Positions 45,039 through 55,896 of a stretch of DNA of 64,000 nucleotides are shown here, one piece after another (positions within the stretch are counted from its first letter, which is position 1; each line of letters opens with the position of its first letter). The stretch is from the NCBI RefSeq assembly GCF_002631205.1, contig NZ_PDLO01000004.1, forward strand, positions 124,001 to 188,000, written 5' to 3'. Under the pieces are notes generated by a model that saw only the letters and a program-made list of their open reading frames with translations, had not been told where the DNA came from and searched no databases. The position numbers and the translations under genes are program-made. Origin of the DNA: Neolewinella marina. GTDB taxonomy: Bacteria; Bacteroidota; Bacteroidia; Chitinophagales; Saprospiraceae.

Positions 45039-46667
45039 TTGTCCTACCAGTCTAGTCAACGGTTTTCAACGGCTATCGTCTCTTTAGCCCCATTTTCTGG
45101 AACCTGGGACCGCCAAAAAGCAGCGCACCTGCTTCGCCGCACCGTCCTCGGGCCACGAATCGATGAAATCAACCGCGCCCAGCGTGACGGCCTGAGCCGC
45201 ACCCTGGACCTGCTGCTCTCCCAAGCCCCCATTCCCTCCCCCCCCGTCAAGTACCGTACGGACGACGACGAGTACCTCCAGATGGGCGAGACCTGGGTCG
45301 ACAAGAGTTGCCTCGGAAAGAACCAGTACCGCAGCCACTCCCTGAAAGGGTGGTACTACAATAATATGGTCCAGGCCGACCGCCCCTCCAACATTCAGGA
45401 GCGGATGTCTTTCTTCTGGCTGAACTACTTTTCCATCTCGGCCCCGAACTCGGATCCCCGGGCCATGTACAAAGACATTCGCCTGTACCAGGAGTTCGCC
45501 GTAGGCAACTTCCGCACCCTGCTGCAGAAGATCACGGTAGATCCCCGCATGCTGCGGTGTTTGAACGGCGACGTCAACAGCAAGGAGAACCCGAACGAGA
45601 ACTACGCCCGGGAACTCATGGAGCTGTTCACCCTGGGCAAAGGCCCTCAGGTTGGCCCGGGTGATTACACCACCTATACGGAAGATGACGTGGCCGCTTT
45701 GGCGCGGGCCCTCACCGGCTGGAAGATCAAGCCCTACCGCTTCGCCAAGGATAACACCCCCGTCGAGAGCTACTTCGATTCGAGCGACCACGACACCGGC
45801 GACAAGAAACTGAGCCCCCGCCTCGGCAGCCAGGTGATCAAGAATGCCGGAGCCGAGGAATACAAGGTTATCATTGACATCCTGCTCAAGCAGGACGCCG
45901 CCGCCCTCCACTTCTGCCGGGAGCTTTACCGCTACTTTGTCTTCCACGACATCAACCCGACCATTGAAGCCCAGGTCATCGAGCCCCTGGCCCGGACGCT
46001 GCGCGATAATAACTACGAAATCAAGCCGGTACTGAAGCAACTGCTGAGCTCCGAGCACTTCTACGAGGCGGCCCACACCGGTGCCATCATCAAGAACCCC
46101 CACGATTTCCTCTGCAGCATCGTGCGGCCCTTCCGCGAGTTCTGGCACGACAAGCCGATGCAGGACCTGCGGATGCGCTACGAGCTGGGGGGCAAGTACG
46201 CCGACTACATGTACGACCTGGGCATGGAGTTTCTGGACCCGCCCACCATCTCCGGCTGGAAAGCCTACTACGACTCCCCCCAGTTCTACCGCCACTGGAT
46301 CAGCCCCGCCCTGATGCAGCGCCGGGTACAGATCTCCACCGCGATCATCGATGGTGACTTTCACATCAACGGTACGCGGCTCAGTATTGACTACTACTCC
46401 TTCCTGAAGGACTTTACCAACCCGACCGACATCAACTCCTTGATCGACGAGATCGTTCTTGTTTTCTTGCCTCGTCCGATTTCAACTCAACAAATTGCCG
46501 CGCTAAGGGAAACCATTATGGGTGGCCTGGAGGACAAGGAATGGACCATGAGCTGCCGCGACTTTCTCGCGAACCCGGGTAACGACAACTACGCGAAACC
46601 CATCCAAAGCCGCATGGCCCGATTCTTTGTGGACCTTTTTGCCTTAGGTGAATTCCAACTCCAGTAA
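45039..46667 (+). CDS. DUF1800 family protein
   Basis: A 542-residue protein of the DUF1800 family, recognised from AAHLLRRTVLGPRIDEINRA at the N-terminus, MSFFWLNYFSISAP, and NYARELMELFTLG with ALARALTGWKI in the middle. The biochemical function is unknown; the family nearly always pairs with DUF1501 genes. The start is TTG at 45039; no ATG or GTG fits before the conserved part. No signal peptide is obvious in the N-terminal 25 residues, which is odd given that the partner is exported. The DUF1501 gene follows after 13 bases. Confidence 0.85.
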   Translation: MSYQSSQRFSTAIVSLAPFSGTWDRQKAAHLLRRTVLGPRIDEINRAQRDGLSRTLDLLLSQAPIPSPPVKYRTDDDEYLQMGETWVDKSCLGKNQYRSHSLKGWYYNNMVQADRPSNIQERMSFFWLNYFSISAPNSDPRAMYKDIRLYQEFAVGNFRTLLQKITVDPRMLRCLNGDVNSKENPNENYARELMELFTLGKGPQVGPGDYTTYTEDDVAALARALTGWKIKPYRFAKDNTPVESYFDSSDHDTGDKKLSPRLGSQVIKNAGAEEYKVIIDILLKQDAAALHFCRELYRYFVFHDINPTIEAQVIEPLARTLRDNNYEIKPVLKQLLSSEHFYEAAHTGAIIKNPHDFLCSIVRPFREFWHDKPMQDLRMRYELGGKYADYMYDLGMEFLDPPTISGWKAYYDSPQFYRHWISPALMQRRVQISTAIIDGDFHINGTRLSIDYYSFLKDFTNPTDINSLIDEIVLVFLPRPISTQQIAALRETIMGGLEDKEWTMSCRDFLANPGNDNYAKPIQSRMARFFVDLFALGEFQLQ

Positions 46668-46680
46668 AACCCTAATTACC

Positions 46681-48243
46681 ATGAAACGTAGAAATTTCCT
46701 CCAGACCGCGGCCGCCCTTACCATTCCTGCCATTATGCCCCTGCCGGGCATGAAGGCCAACAGTTCCCGGTTTACCTCCCTTATAAACCCCGAATCTGAC
46801 CGGATCCTGGTCATCGTTCACCTGTTCGGCGGCAACGACGGCCTCAACACCGTAATTCCCCTGGACCAGTACGACGGCATCACCGCCGTACGGCCCCTGC
46901 TCTACCTGAAGGAGAGCGTGACCCACAAGATCACCGATACGGTAGCCCTCCACTCCAGCATGGCGGGAATGGCCAACATGTTCAAGGACGGTCGCCTCAA
47001 GATCGTCCAGAGCGCCGGCTACCCCAACCAGAACCGCAGCCACTTCCGGTCGACCGACATCTGGACCACAGCCTCCAAGGCCGATGAATTCCTGAACACC
47101 GGCTGGATGGGCCGCTACCTGGATACCCAGTACCCTGGCTACCCCGCCGGCTTCCCCAGCGCCGCTCAGCCCCACCCCCCGGCCATCTCGATCGGCAACG
47201 TAGCCCACCCCACCTGTGAGGGTGCCCAGATCAACTTCAGCCAGACGGTCAACGACCCGCTGAACACCACCGAACTGTCCGGGACCATGTCTGACATGAT
47301 GTCCAACGACCGCTACGGCAGCGAGCTGCAGTTCATTCAGACTACCATGCAGCAGACCAACGATTACAACAGCGTAATCAAGGAAGCTGCAGCCAAGGGA
47401 AAGAACGCCGTCCCCTACCCCGGCAACTCCAACCCCCTGGCCGTCCAGCTGCAAAAGGTAGCCCGCATGATCAGCGGCGGACTCAAGACCAAGGTTTACA
47501 CCGTCTACCTGGGTGGATTCGACCTCCACGCCAAGCAGGTTGAAGCCAACACCACCATCGGGGCCCACGCCGACCTGCTCCGTCAGGTAAGCGAAGCCAT
47601 CGACACCTTCCAGCGCGACATGGTCGCCCAGAAGCAGGACGACCGCGTGATGGGCATGACCTTCAGCGAATTTGGTCGCCGCATCCGTCCCAACGCCAGC
47701 TTCGGTACCGACCACGGCACCGCCGGCCCCATGTTCCTCTTCGGCAGCTGTGTCAACGGAGGCATCATGGGCGACAACGTGGAAGTCCACAAGGACGTAA
47801 ACCAGGGCGCTGGTGTTCCCATGCAGTTTGACTTCCGCGACGTGTATGGCTCCATTCTGGTCGACTGGTTCGACGTCCCGGCCCTCAGCGTGAAGAATAT
47901 GCTGCACCAGGATTTCAAGTACCTGCCCCTGGCCGGCAAGTGCAACGAAACGGTCACCGACAACACCGATTCTACCAGCGAGGGCTGGACCTTCGGGGAA
48001 GCTTTCCCGAACCCGGCCAGCAAGGACGTCTACATCAATGTAGGCAGCCCGGACAAGAACCGCCTGCGCTACTCCCTTTTCGATTCCCGCGGCCGCCTGG
48101 TGCTGGCCAACGAGATTGCCGTCGACGGCAAGTCGGACCACATGCTCTTCTCCCGCCCCAGCCGCCTTCCCTCGGGAACCTACAACCTGCGCCTGGCTAC
48201 GGAAACCGGCGGGACCGTCTCGCGAAAGGTGGTATTCGAATAA
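46681..48243 (+). CDS. DUF1501 family protein with T9SS C-terminal sorting domain
   Basis: A 520-residue protein. The start at 46681 opens an RR-containing, Tat-like signal (MKRRNFLQTAAALTIPAIMP), typical of DUF1501 proteins; an ATG at 46648 would add 11 residues overlapping the previous gene. The sulfatase-like DUF1501 body has VHLFGGNDGLNTVIPLDQYD, YPNQNRSHFRSTDIW, YLGGFDLHAKQ and MTFSEFGRRIRPNASFGTDH. The last ~80 residues form a T9SS type A sorting domain (FGEAFPNPASKDVYINVG to GGTVSRKVVFE). The protein is thus predicted to reach the cell surface. Its function is unknown. A strong terminator follows. Confidence 0.9.
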   Translation: MKRRNFLQTAAALTIPAIMPLPGMKANSSRFTSLINPESDRILVIVHLFGGNDGLNTVIPLDQYDGITAVRPLLYLKESVTHKITDTVALHSSMAGMANMFKDGRLKIVQSAGYPNQNRSHFRSTDIWTTASKADEFLNTGWMGRYLDTQYPGYPAGFPSAAQPHPPAISIGNVAHPTCEGAQINFSQTVNDPLNTTELSGTMSDMMSNDRYGSELQFIQTTMQQTNDYNSVIKEAAAKGKNAVPYPGNSNPLAVQLQKVARMISGGLKTKVYTVYLGGFDLHAKQVEANTTIGAHADLLRQVSEAIDTFQRDMVAQKQDDRVMGMTFSEFGRRIRPNASFGTDHGTAGPMFLFGSCVNGGIMGDNVEVHKDVNQGAGVPMQFDFRDVYGSILVDWFDVPALSVKNMLHQDFKYLPLAGKCNETVTDNTDSTSEGWTFGEAFPNPASKDVYINVGSPDKNRLRYSLFDSRGRLVLANEIAVDGKSDHMLFSRPSRLPSGTYNLRLATETGGTVSRKVVFE

Positions 48244-48305
48244 ACAACCCCCTTTTTTGGACTAAAGGACACATCCGGAAAGACACACTTGTCACCTTCA
48301 TGTTA

Positions 48306-48340
48306 CCAGGGGAGCCCGTCGCTCCCCTGGTTTTGCTTTT
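48306..48340 (+). terminator. Intrinsic terminator after the DUF1501 gene
   Basis: A perfect 10-bp stem (48306-48315 with 48321-48330) with a five-base loop is followed by TTTTGCTTTT. It closes the DUF1800/DUF1501 transcript and separates it from the uxs gene. Confidence 0.88.
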
Positions 48341-48347
48341 AGGTGAG

Positions 48348-48355
48348 TACTTTTG
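48348..48355 (+). promoter_or_regulatory. Possible -7 element for the uxs-ugd-fcl genes
   Basis: TACTTTTG fits TAnnTTTG fully and lies just after the terminator, 64 bases before the uxs start. No TTTG stands at the usual -33 distance; the nearest (48332-48335) is only 12 bases away. Confidence 0.35.
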
Positions 48356-48418
48356 ACAACTCGTTGTTAAGGAAAAACTTTCCGGCTCCCGAACCGCTTA
48401 TTTCTAAGAACCCCCAGT

Positions 48419-49378
48419 ATGCCTACAGTCTTAATTACCGGCGCCGCCGGCTTCCTCGGTTCCCACCTCTCGGACCGATTCATCGCGGAGGGCTTCCGGG
48501 TCATCGGGATGGACAACCTCCTGACCGGCTCGATGGACAACATCGCCCACCTGATGCCGCTCAAGGAATTCGAATTTTACTACCACGACGTCAGTAAGTT
48601 CGTCCACGTCCCCGGTGATCTCGACTACATCCTGCACTTCGCCAGCCCGGCCAGCCCGATCGACTACCTCAAGATGCCGATCCAGACCCTGAAAGTAGGC
48701 AGCCTGGGTACCCACAACCTGCTGGGACTGGCCAAGGCCAAACAGGCCCGGATGCTGATCGCCTCGACCAGCGAGGTGTACGGCGACCCCCTGGAGCACC
48801 CCCAGCAGGAGAACTACTGGGGTAACGTAAACCCCGTCGGCCCCCGCGGCGTCTACGACGAGGCCAAGCGCTTCCAGGAAGCCATGACGATGGCCTACCA
48901 TACCTTCCACGGACTGGAAACCCGGATCGTACGGATCTTCAACACCTACGGGCCACGCATGCGGCTCAACGACGGCCGCGTACTGCCCGCCTTCTTCAGC
49001 CAGGCCATCCGCGGCCAGGGCCTCACCGTCTTCGGCGACGGCAGCCAGACGCGCTCCTTCTGCTACGTGGACGACCTCGTGGAGGGCATCTACCGCCTGC
49101 TCATGAGCGACTACGCCCACCCGGTCAACATCGGCAACCAGGACGAGACCACCATCATGCAGTTCGCCGAGGAAATCATGGAACTGGTCGGCAACCCCGA
49201 TGCCCACCTGGACCGCCGCCCCCTGCCCACCGACGACCCGAAGGTGCGGCAGCCCGACATCACCCTGGCCAAGAAGCTCCTGGGCTGGTCGCCGAAGGTC
49301 AGCCGTGAGGAAGGATTGCGCCGCACCCTCCCCTACTTCCGGGAAGCCGTGGCCAAGGCCGACGCAAACAAAAAATAA
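48419..49378 (+). CDS. uxs: UDP-glucuronate decarboxylase (UDP-xylose synthase)
   Basis: A 319-residue extended [19 protein letters not shown] is the NAD site, STSEVYGDP the catalytic Ser/Thr region and [10 protein letters not shown] carries YxxxK. The segment [20 protein letters not shown] is characteristic of UDP-xylose synthases and distinguishes them from dTDP-glucose dehydratases. It decarboxylates UDP-glucuronate to UDP-xylose, so it uses the product of the next gene. Pentose in the polysaccharide, or in glycans attached to exported proteins, is therefore likely. Normal length and clear ATG start. Confidence 0.9.
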   Translation: MPTVLITGAAGFLGSHLSDRFIAEGFRVIGMDNLLTGSMDNIAHLMPLKEFEFYYHDVSKFVHVPGDLDYILHFASPASPIDYLKMPIQTLKVGSLGTHNLLGLAKAKQARMLIASTSEVYGDPLEHPQQENYWGNVNPVGPRGVYDEAKRFQEAMTMAYHTFHGLETRIVRIFNTYGPRMRLNDGRVLPAFFSQAIRGQGLTVFGDGSQTRSFCYVDDLVEGIYRLLMSDYAHPVNIGNQDETTIMQFAEEIMELVGNPDAHLDRRPLPTDDPKVRQPDITLAKKLLGWSPKVSREEGLRRTLPYFREAVAKADANKK

Positions 49379-49491
49379 CACCGGGGTCCGCGCGTTAATC
49401 CCTTGACGGCCCGGCTCTTTGATGGAGCGCGGCACCCGCGCCCCCGCCCTATTCAACCAACCCCACTTAACTCACTTTACTCCCCTACACT

Positions 49492-50814
49492 ATGAAAATT
49501 GCAGTAGTCGGGACCGGATACGTAGGACTCGTGACCGGAACCTGTTTTGCCGAAACCGGCAACGAAGTGGTCTGCGTCGATATCGACGCCGCCAAGGTCA
49601 AGCGCATGCAGAACGGCGAAGTGCCGATCTACGAACCCGACCTGGACGTGCTCTTCGAGCGCAACCAGCGGCAGGGCCGCCTCAAGTTCACCACCGACCT
49701 GAAGGAAGCCGTTGATGCTTCCGATATCATCTTCCTGGCCCTGCCCACTCCTCCCGGTGAGGACGGATCGGCCGACCTGCGCTACATCCTCGGCGTGGCC
49801 AAGGACCTGTCGAAGATCATCACCAAGTACACCATCGTCATCGACAAGAGCACCGTGCCCGTGGGCACCGCCGAAAAGGTACACGCCGCCCTGGCCGAGA
49901 ACCTGGACGAGAGCCTCTTCGACGTGGTTTCCAACCCCGAATTCCTGCGGGAGGGCGTAGCCGTGGACGACTTCCTCAAGCCCGATCGCGTCGTGATCGG
50001 TACCGACAGCGCCCAGGCCGAGGAAAAACTCCGCCGCCTCTACGAACCCTTCGTGCGCAGCGGCAACCCGATCATCTTCATGGACCTGCGTTCGGCCGAG
50101 ATGACCAAGTACGCCGCCAACTCCTACCTGGCTACGCGGATCTCCTTCATGAACGAGATCGCCAACCTCTGTGAAAAGGCCGGCGCCGACGTGGACGCCG
50201 TTCGCCGCGGAATGGGCAGTGATACCCGCATTGGCAAGCGCTTCCTCTTCCCCGGCGTCGGATACGGTGGCTCCTGCTTCCCGAAGGACGTACAGGCCCT
50301 GGCCCATACGGCCGGACAGCACGACTACAACTTCCGCATCCTGAACGCGGTGATGGACGTCAACACCAAGCAGCGCTTCCGCATCGCCGACAAGATCGAG
50401 GACTACTTCGGCACCGACCTGTCGAACCGCACCATCGCCCTGTGGGGACTGGCCTTCAAGCCCAACACCGACGACATCCGTGAGGCGCCCGCCCTCTACA
50501 CCATCGACCGCCTGCTGGAAGCCGGTGCCCAGATCCGCGCTTTCGACCCCGAAGCCACCGAGCACGTCCGTGCCATCTACGGCGACAAGGTGACCTTCTG
50601 CGGCGACCCCTACGAAGCCCTGGAAGGCTCCGACGCCCTCGCTATCGTGACCGAGTGGAGCATGTTCCGCACCCCCAGCTTCGAGCGGATGAAGGAGCTG
50701 CTGAAGAGCCCCATCATCTTCGACGGCCGCAACCTCTACGACACCGGCCGGATGGAAGAGGCCGGATTCTACTACGACAGCATTGGCCGCCGCCCCGTCG
50801 GCGCCAAGGACTAA
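49492..50814 (+). CDS. ugd: UDP-glucose 6-dehydrogenase
   Basis: A 440-residue NAD-dependent enzyme that oxidises UDP-glucose to UDP-glucuronate. The N-terminal NAD-binding loop is VVGTGYVGLVTGTCFAETG, the central part has STVPVGTAEKV and NPEFLREGVAVDDF, and the catalytic Cys262 sits in GYGGSCFPKD. The UDP-binding end shows LWGLAFKPNTDDIREAPA. It supplies UDP-glucuronate both as an EPS precursor and as substrate for the upstream UDP-xylose synthase. It abuts the fucose synthase gene directly. The 113 bases before it show no clear promoter. Confidence 0.96.
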   Translation: MKIAVVGTGYVGLVTGTCFAETGNEVVCVDIDAAKVKRMQNGEVPIYEPDLDVLFERNQRQGRLKFTTDLKEAVDASDIIFLALPTPPGEDGSADLRYILGVAKDLSKIITKYTIVIDKSTVPVGTAEKVHAALAENLDESLFDVVSNPEFLREGVAVDDFLKPDRVVIGTDSAQAEEKLRRLYEPFVRSGNPIIFMDLRSAEMTKYAANSYLATRISFMNEIANLCEKAGADVDAVRRGMGSDTRIGKRFLFPGVGYGGSCFPKDVQALAHTAGQHDYNFRILNAVMDVNTKQRFRIADKIEDYFGTDLSNRTIALWGLAFKPNTDDIREAPALYTIDRLLEAGAQIRAFDPEATEHVRAIYGDKVTFCGDPYEALEGSDALAIVTEWSMFRTPSFERMKELLKSPIIFDGRNLYDTGRMEEAGFYYDSIGRRPVGAKD

Positions 50815-51756
50815 GTGAGCGCCATGCATCCCGATCAGAAAATTTACGTAGCCGGCCACCGCGGCATGGTGGGCTCGGCCCTGGTGCGCAAGCTGCGCAG
50901 CCTGGGGTACGAGAACATCGTGACCCGGACCAGCCGTGAGCTGGACCTCCGGCAGCAGGCTGCCGTGCAGGAGTTCTTCGCCACGGAGCGCCCCGACTAC
51001 GTATTCCTGGCCGCCGCCAAGGTGGGGGGAATCCTGGCCAATAACGTCTACCGCGGGGAATTCCTCTACGACAACCTCATGATCGAGGCCAACGTCATCG
51101 AGGCCGCCCGCGTACACGGCGTGAAAAAGCTGCAGTTCCTCGGCTCTTCCTGTATCTACCCCAAGATGGCTCCCCAGCCCCTGACGGAAGACGCCCTGCT
51201 GACCGGCCCCCTGGAGCCGACCAACGAGCCCTACGCCATCGCCAAGATCACGGGCATCAAACTCTGCGACGCCTACCGCTCCCAGTACGGCTGCGATTTC
51301 ATTTCCGTGATGCCCACCAACCTGTACGGCCCCAACGACAACTACGACCTGGAAAGCAGCCACGTGCTGCCCGCCCTGATCCGCAAGTTCCACGAGGCCA
51401 AGAAAGAAGGACGCAAGGAAGTGGTGATGTGGGGCACCGGCTCGCCGAAGCGGGAGTTCCTCCACGCCGACGACCTGGCCGATGCCTGTGTATTCCTGAT
51501 GCAAAACTTCAGCGACGCCGGCTTCGTCAACGTCGGTACCGGAGAAGACCTCAGCATCCTTTCGCTGGCGGAAACCATCAAGGAGGTGGTCGGCTACGAA
51601 GGTGAGATCACCCACGACCGCAGCAAGCCCGACGGCACCCCCCGCAAACTCATGAACGTGGACAAGCTCCACGCCATGGGCTGGCAGCACCGCATCGGGC
51701 TGCGCGAAGGGATCGAGCGGGTGTACGCCGAACTGACGGACCAGGACTGGTACTGA
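50815..51756 (+). CDS. fcl: GDP-L-fucose synthase
   Basis: A 313-residue epimerase/reductase that turns the Gmd product into GDP-L-fucose. Signatures are [44 protein letters not shown], the catalytic SSCIYPK and YAIAK, and [12 protein letters not shown]. The start is taken as GTG at 50815, directly after the ugd stop; an in-frame ATG at 50824 is nearly as good and would shorten it by three residues. A strong terminator follows 28 bases downstream. Its partner gmd is at 43570. Confidence 0.96.
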   Translation: MSAMHPDQKIYVAGHRGMVGSALVRKLRSLGYENIVTRTSRELDLRQQAAVQEFFATERPDYVFLAAAKVGGILANNVYRGEFLYDNLMIEANVIEAARVHGVKKLQFLGSSCIYPKMAPQPLTEDALLTGPLEPTNEPYAIAKITGIKLCDAYRSQYGCDFISVMPTNLYGPNDNYDLESSHVLPALIRKFHEAKKEGRKEVVMWGTGSPKREFLHADDLADACVFLMQNFSDAGFVNVGTGEDLSILSLAETIKEVVGYEGEITHDRSKPDGTPRKLMNVDKLHAMGWQHRIGLREGIERVYAELTDQDWY

Positions 51757-51784
51757 CCCCAGCCCCGAAAGATCGCCTACGACA

Positions 51785-51818
51785 AAGGGCGTCGAGATTG
51801 CTCTCGACGCCCTTTTTT
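51785..51818 (+). terminator. Intrinsic terminator after fcl
   Basis: A perfect 13-bp stem (51785-51797 with 51802-51814), a TTGC loop and a run of T residues to 51818. It ends the nucleotide-sugar transcript; read from the other strand it is followed by only three T residues, so it may weakly stop sucD transcription too. Confidence 0.92.
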
Positions 51819-51825
51819 CTTGGCC

Positions 51826-51914
51826 GCGGCCGGAGGCCGCATTTTGCTTGCGCGGCCTGAGGCCGCATTTTACCGTCGCGGCCTGAGGCCGCGTTGTACT
51901 GGGGAGACCGCGTT

Positions 51915-51922
<8 letters not shown>
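51826..51922. repeat. Three-copy palindrome array with 26-bp period plus a partial fourth copy over the sucD stop
   Basis: GCGGCCGGAGGCCGC at 51826-51840 and GCGGCCTGAGGCCGC at 51852-51866 and 51878-51892 are evenly spaced at 26 bases. Each can form a 6-bp GC hairpin with a three-base loop. The linker ending TTTTACCGTC (51868-51877) recurs exactly at 51913-51922, where it contains the sucD stop codon (TTA at 51915-51917), preceded by a degraded half-palindrome (GAGACCGCG, 51904-51912). The array therefore looks like tandem copying of the sucD 3' end. Confidence 0.85.
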
Positions 51923-52787
<865 letters not shown>

Positions 52788-52832
52788 CTGTTTTGTTAAC
52801 TGTTTTGGGGTGCGATCCGAATGCCGGAAGCC

Positions 52833-53150
52833 CTATTTGTCTACGATAATGAACACATCCTCATCGTCCTGCTGCATGTAGTAGTTCTCGCGGGCGAAGC
52901 GCTCGCGGTTCTGCTCCATGTCCAGCCTTTCCGCCTCCGCCTCGGCGGTCAGTCGGCCGTAGCGCTCCAGGTCCGCCTCCAGGCGGTTCACGGTACGGTG
53001 CAGCCGGAACTGGGTGCCGACGTCGTGGCGGTCGAAGAAGACCATCAGCAGCAGAAAGAGCAGGAGGGTCACCGCGTAGCGGTTCCGCAAATAAGCGGGT
53101 ACGCGCATCCAGAGGGCGGTAATGGGGTTCTGGGCTTTGCGGGAGGCCAT
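52833..53150 (-). CDS. FtsB/DivIC-type septum formation initiator
   Basis: A 105-residue single-pass membrane protein. A short cytosolic basic N-terminus is followed by one transmembrane helix (YAVTLLLFLLLMVFFD, about 27-42). A coiled coil follows (LHRTVNRLEADLERYGRLTA) and then the conserved Bacteroidota ending ARENYYMQQDDEDVFII. FtsB/DivIC proteins bridge FtsL and FtsQ in the divisome. The position directly after eno is a common arrangement in bacteria, which supports the call. It is separated from eno by a strong hairpin at 53202-53244. Confidence 0.85.
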   Translation of the reverse strand: MASRKAQNPITALWMRVPAYLRNRYAVTLLLFLLLMVFFDRHDVGTQFRLHRTVNRLEADLERYGRLTAEAEAERLDMEQNRERFARENYYMQQDDEDVFIIVDK

Positions 53151-53201
53151 GGGCGGACGGGTCGGGGTTGTCGGGTGAAGATAGGAAATTAGGGTATAGT
53201 A

Positions 53202-53244
53202 GGTAGCGAACAGCCCAGGGGGAAATCCCGGGCCGTTCGCTACC
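53202..53244 (-). terminator. Long imperfect hairpin between eno and the FtsB-like gene
   Basis: GGTAGCGAAC (53202-53211) and the following GCCC and GGGGGA pair with TCCCGGGC and GTTCGCTACC (ending 53244), giving about 19 pairs with small mismatches. It lies just after the eno stop on the minus strand. No clear T run follows, so it may be an mRNA-stabilising 3' end or a partial terminator instead of a full stop. Confidence 0.55.
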
Positions 53245-53253
53245 TGCCCTCAC

Positions 53254-54573
<1,320 letters not shown>

Positions 54574-54642
54574 TTAAGTCTTGGTGGCGGCTCCACTTGC
54601 CGTCGGAGCGCGGGTGCCGGGGAGGACAACGGGTGCCGGGGG

Positions 54643-55752
54643 CTAGCGGTTCTCTTTCCTTTCCTTGATCAGGTCAACGAACTGGTCGAAGAGGTAGGCC
54701 GCGTCGTGGGGGCCGGGGCTGGCCTCGGGGTGGTACTGCACGCTGAAGGCGGGCTTGCCCACCACGCGGATGCCCTCGATGGTGTCGTCGTTGAGGTTGC
54801 GGTGGGTGATTTCCACCACGTCCAGGTTCTGCTCGATGGCTTCCGGGCTCACGCCGAAACCGTGGTTCTGGCTGGTGATCTCGCTCTTGCCGGTCAGCAG
54901 GTTGTGTACCGGGTGGTTGATGCCGCGGTGACCATGGTGCATCTTGTAGGTGGGGATGCCCACCGCCCGGGCCAGGATCTGGTGGCCGAGGCAGATGCCG
55001 AACATGGGCTTGTCTTCCTCCAGCATGGCCTGGGCCGTTTCCACGGCGTAGTCCATGGCGCCGGGGTCACCGGGGCCGTTGCTGATGAAGAGGCCGTCGG
55101 CGCCGAAGGCGTTGATCTCCTCCATGGTCGTCCGGGCCGGGAAGACCTTGACGTAGCAACCCCGGTTGACGAAGTTGCGCAGGATGTTCTTCTTGGTGCC
55201 CAGGTCGAGGACGGCCACGCGGATCGGGGCCTCGGGGTCGCCCAGGGTGTAAGCCTCCTGGGTGGTCACCTGGCTGCTCAGCTCCAGCCCCTCCATGCTG
55301 GGGGTGGCGTCGAGTTGGCGCTTCAGGTCCTTGAGGTCGAAGTTCTCGCTCGAGATGATGGCGTTCATGGCCCCCTTGCTGCGGATGTGGCGGACGATGG
55401 CGCGGGTGTCCACGTCACTGATGCCGACTACGCCCTCCCGCTCGAAGTACTCCTGGATGGAGGACTGGGCCTGGTGGCGGCTGTAGGGGACGGTGAAGTT
55501 CTTGCAGATCAGGCCGGCGATCTTGACGTTGTCGGACTCTACGTCGGTATCCTTGATGCCATAGTTGCCGATGTGGGCGTTGGTGGCCACCAGGATCTGA
55601 CCGTAATAACTGGGATCGGTGAAGATCTCCTGGTATCCCGTCATGCCGGTATTGAAACAAATTTCTCCAGTGGTGGTCCCGATCTTTCCGGCGGCTTTGC
55701 CTTCGTAGGTGGTTCCGTCTGCCAGCAGCAGTATCGCGCGTTGTTCGCTCAT
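54643..55752 (-). CDS. carA: Carbamoyl-phosphate synthase small subunit
   Basis: A 369-residue glutamine-hydrolysing subunit feeding ammonia to CarB for arginine and pyrimidine synthesis. The N-terminal domain has LLLADGTTYEGKAAG and TGEICFNTGMTGYQEI. The class I glutamine amidotransferase domain has ISNGPGDPGAMD, the nucleophile in FGICLGHQILARA, and the His/Glu pair in VQYHPEASPGPHD. carB is not in the window. A full-match -7 element lies 29 bases upstream, and the gene is divergent from the GMC oxidoreductase gene. Confidence 0.97.
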   Translation of the reverse strand: MSEQRAILLLADGTTYEGKAAGKIGTTTGEICFNTGMTGYQEIFTDPSYYGQILVATNAHIGNYGIKDTDVESDNVKIAGLICKNFTVPYSRHQAQSSIQEYFEREGVVGISDVDTRAIVRHIRSKGAMNAIISSENFDLKDLKRQLDATPSMEGLELSSQVTTQEAYTLGDPEAPIRVAVLDLGTKKNILRNFVNRGCYVKVFPARTTMEEINAFGADGLFISNGPGDPGAMDYAVETAQAMLEEDKPMFGICLGHQILARAVGIPTYKMHHGHRGINHPVHNLLTGKSEITSQNHGFGVSPEAIEQNLDVVEITHRNLNDDTIEGIRVVGKPAFSVQYHPEASPGPHDAAYLFDQFVDLIKERKENR

Positions 55753-55780
55753 AGTTTGACGGGCTTGTACGTGGTCGCCG

Positions 55781-55788
55781 CAAAGATA
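55781..55788 (-). promoter_or_regulatory. Predicted -7 element for carA
   Basis: On the minus strand the sequence is TATCTTTG, a full match to TAnnTTTG, 28 bases before the carA ATG. No convincing TTTG is found at the -33 position. Confidence 0.45.
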
Positions 55789-55883
55789 GACAATTCAGTG
55801 AGGGAGCGGACATTTTGCCCAACTTGCTCTTCCGGTATTCCGGCCGCCAGCCGCACGGCAACCACTTAATGCCATCGATTGAT

Positions 55884-55891
55884 TAACTTTG
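55884..55891 (+). promoter_or_regulatory. Predicted -7 element for the GMC oxidoreductase gene
   Basis: TAACTTTG is a full match to TAnnTTTG. It lies only five bases before the GTG start chosen for the gene, so transcription would begin at or next to the start codon. No -33 partner is clear. Confidence 0.35.
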
Positions 55892-55896
55892 GCTGC

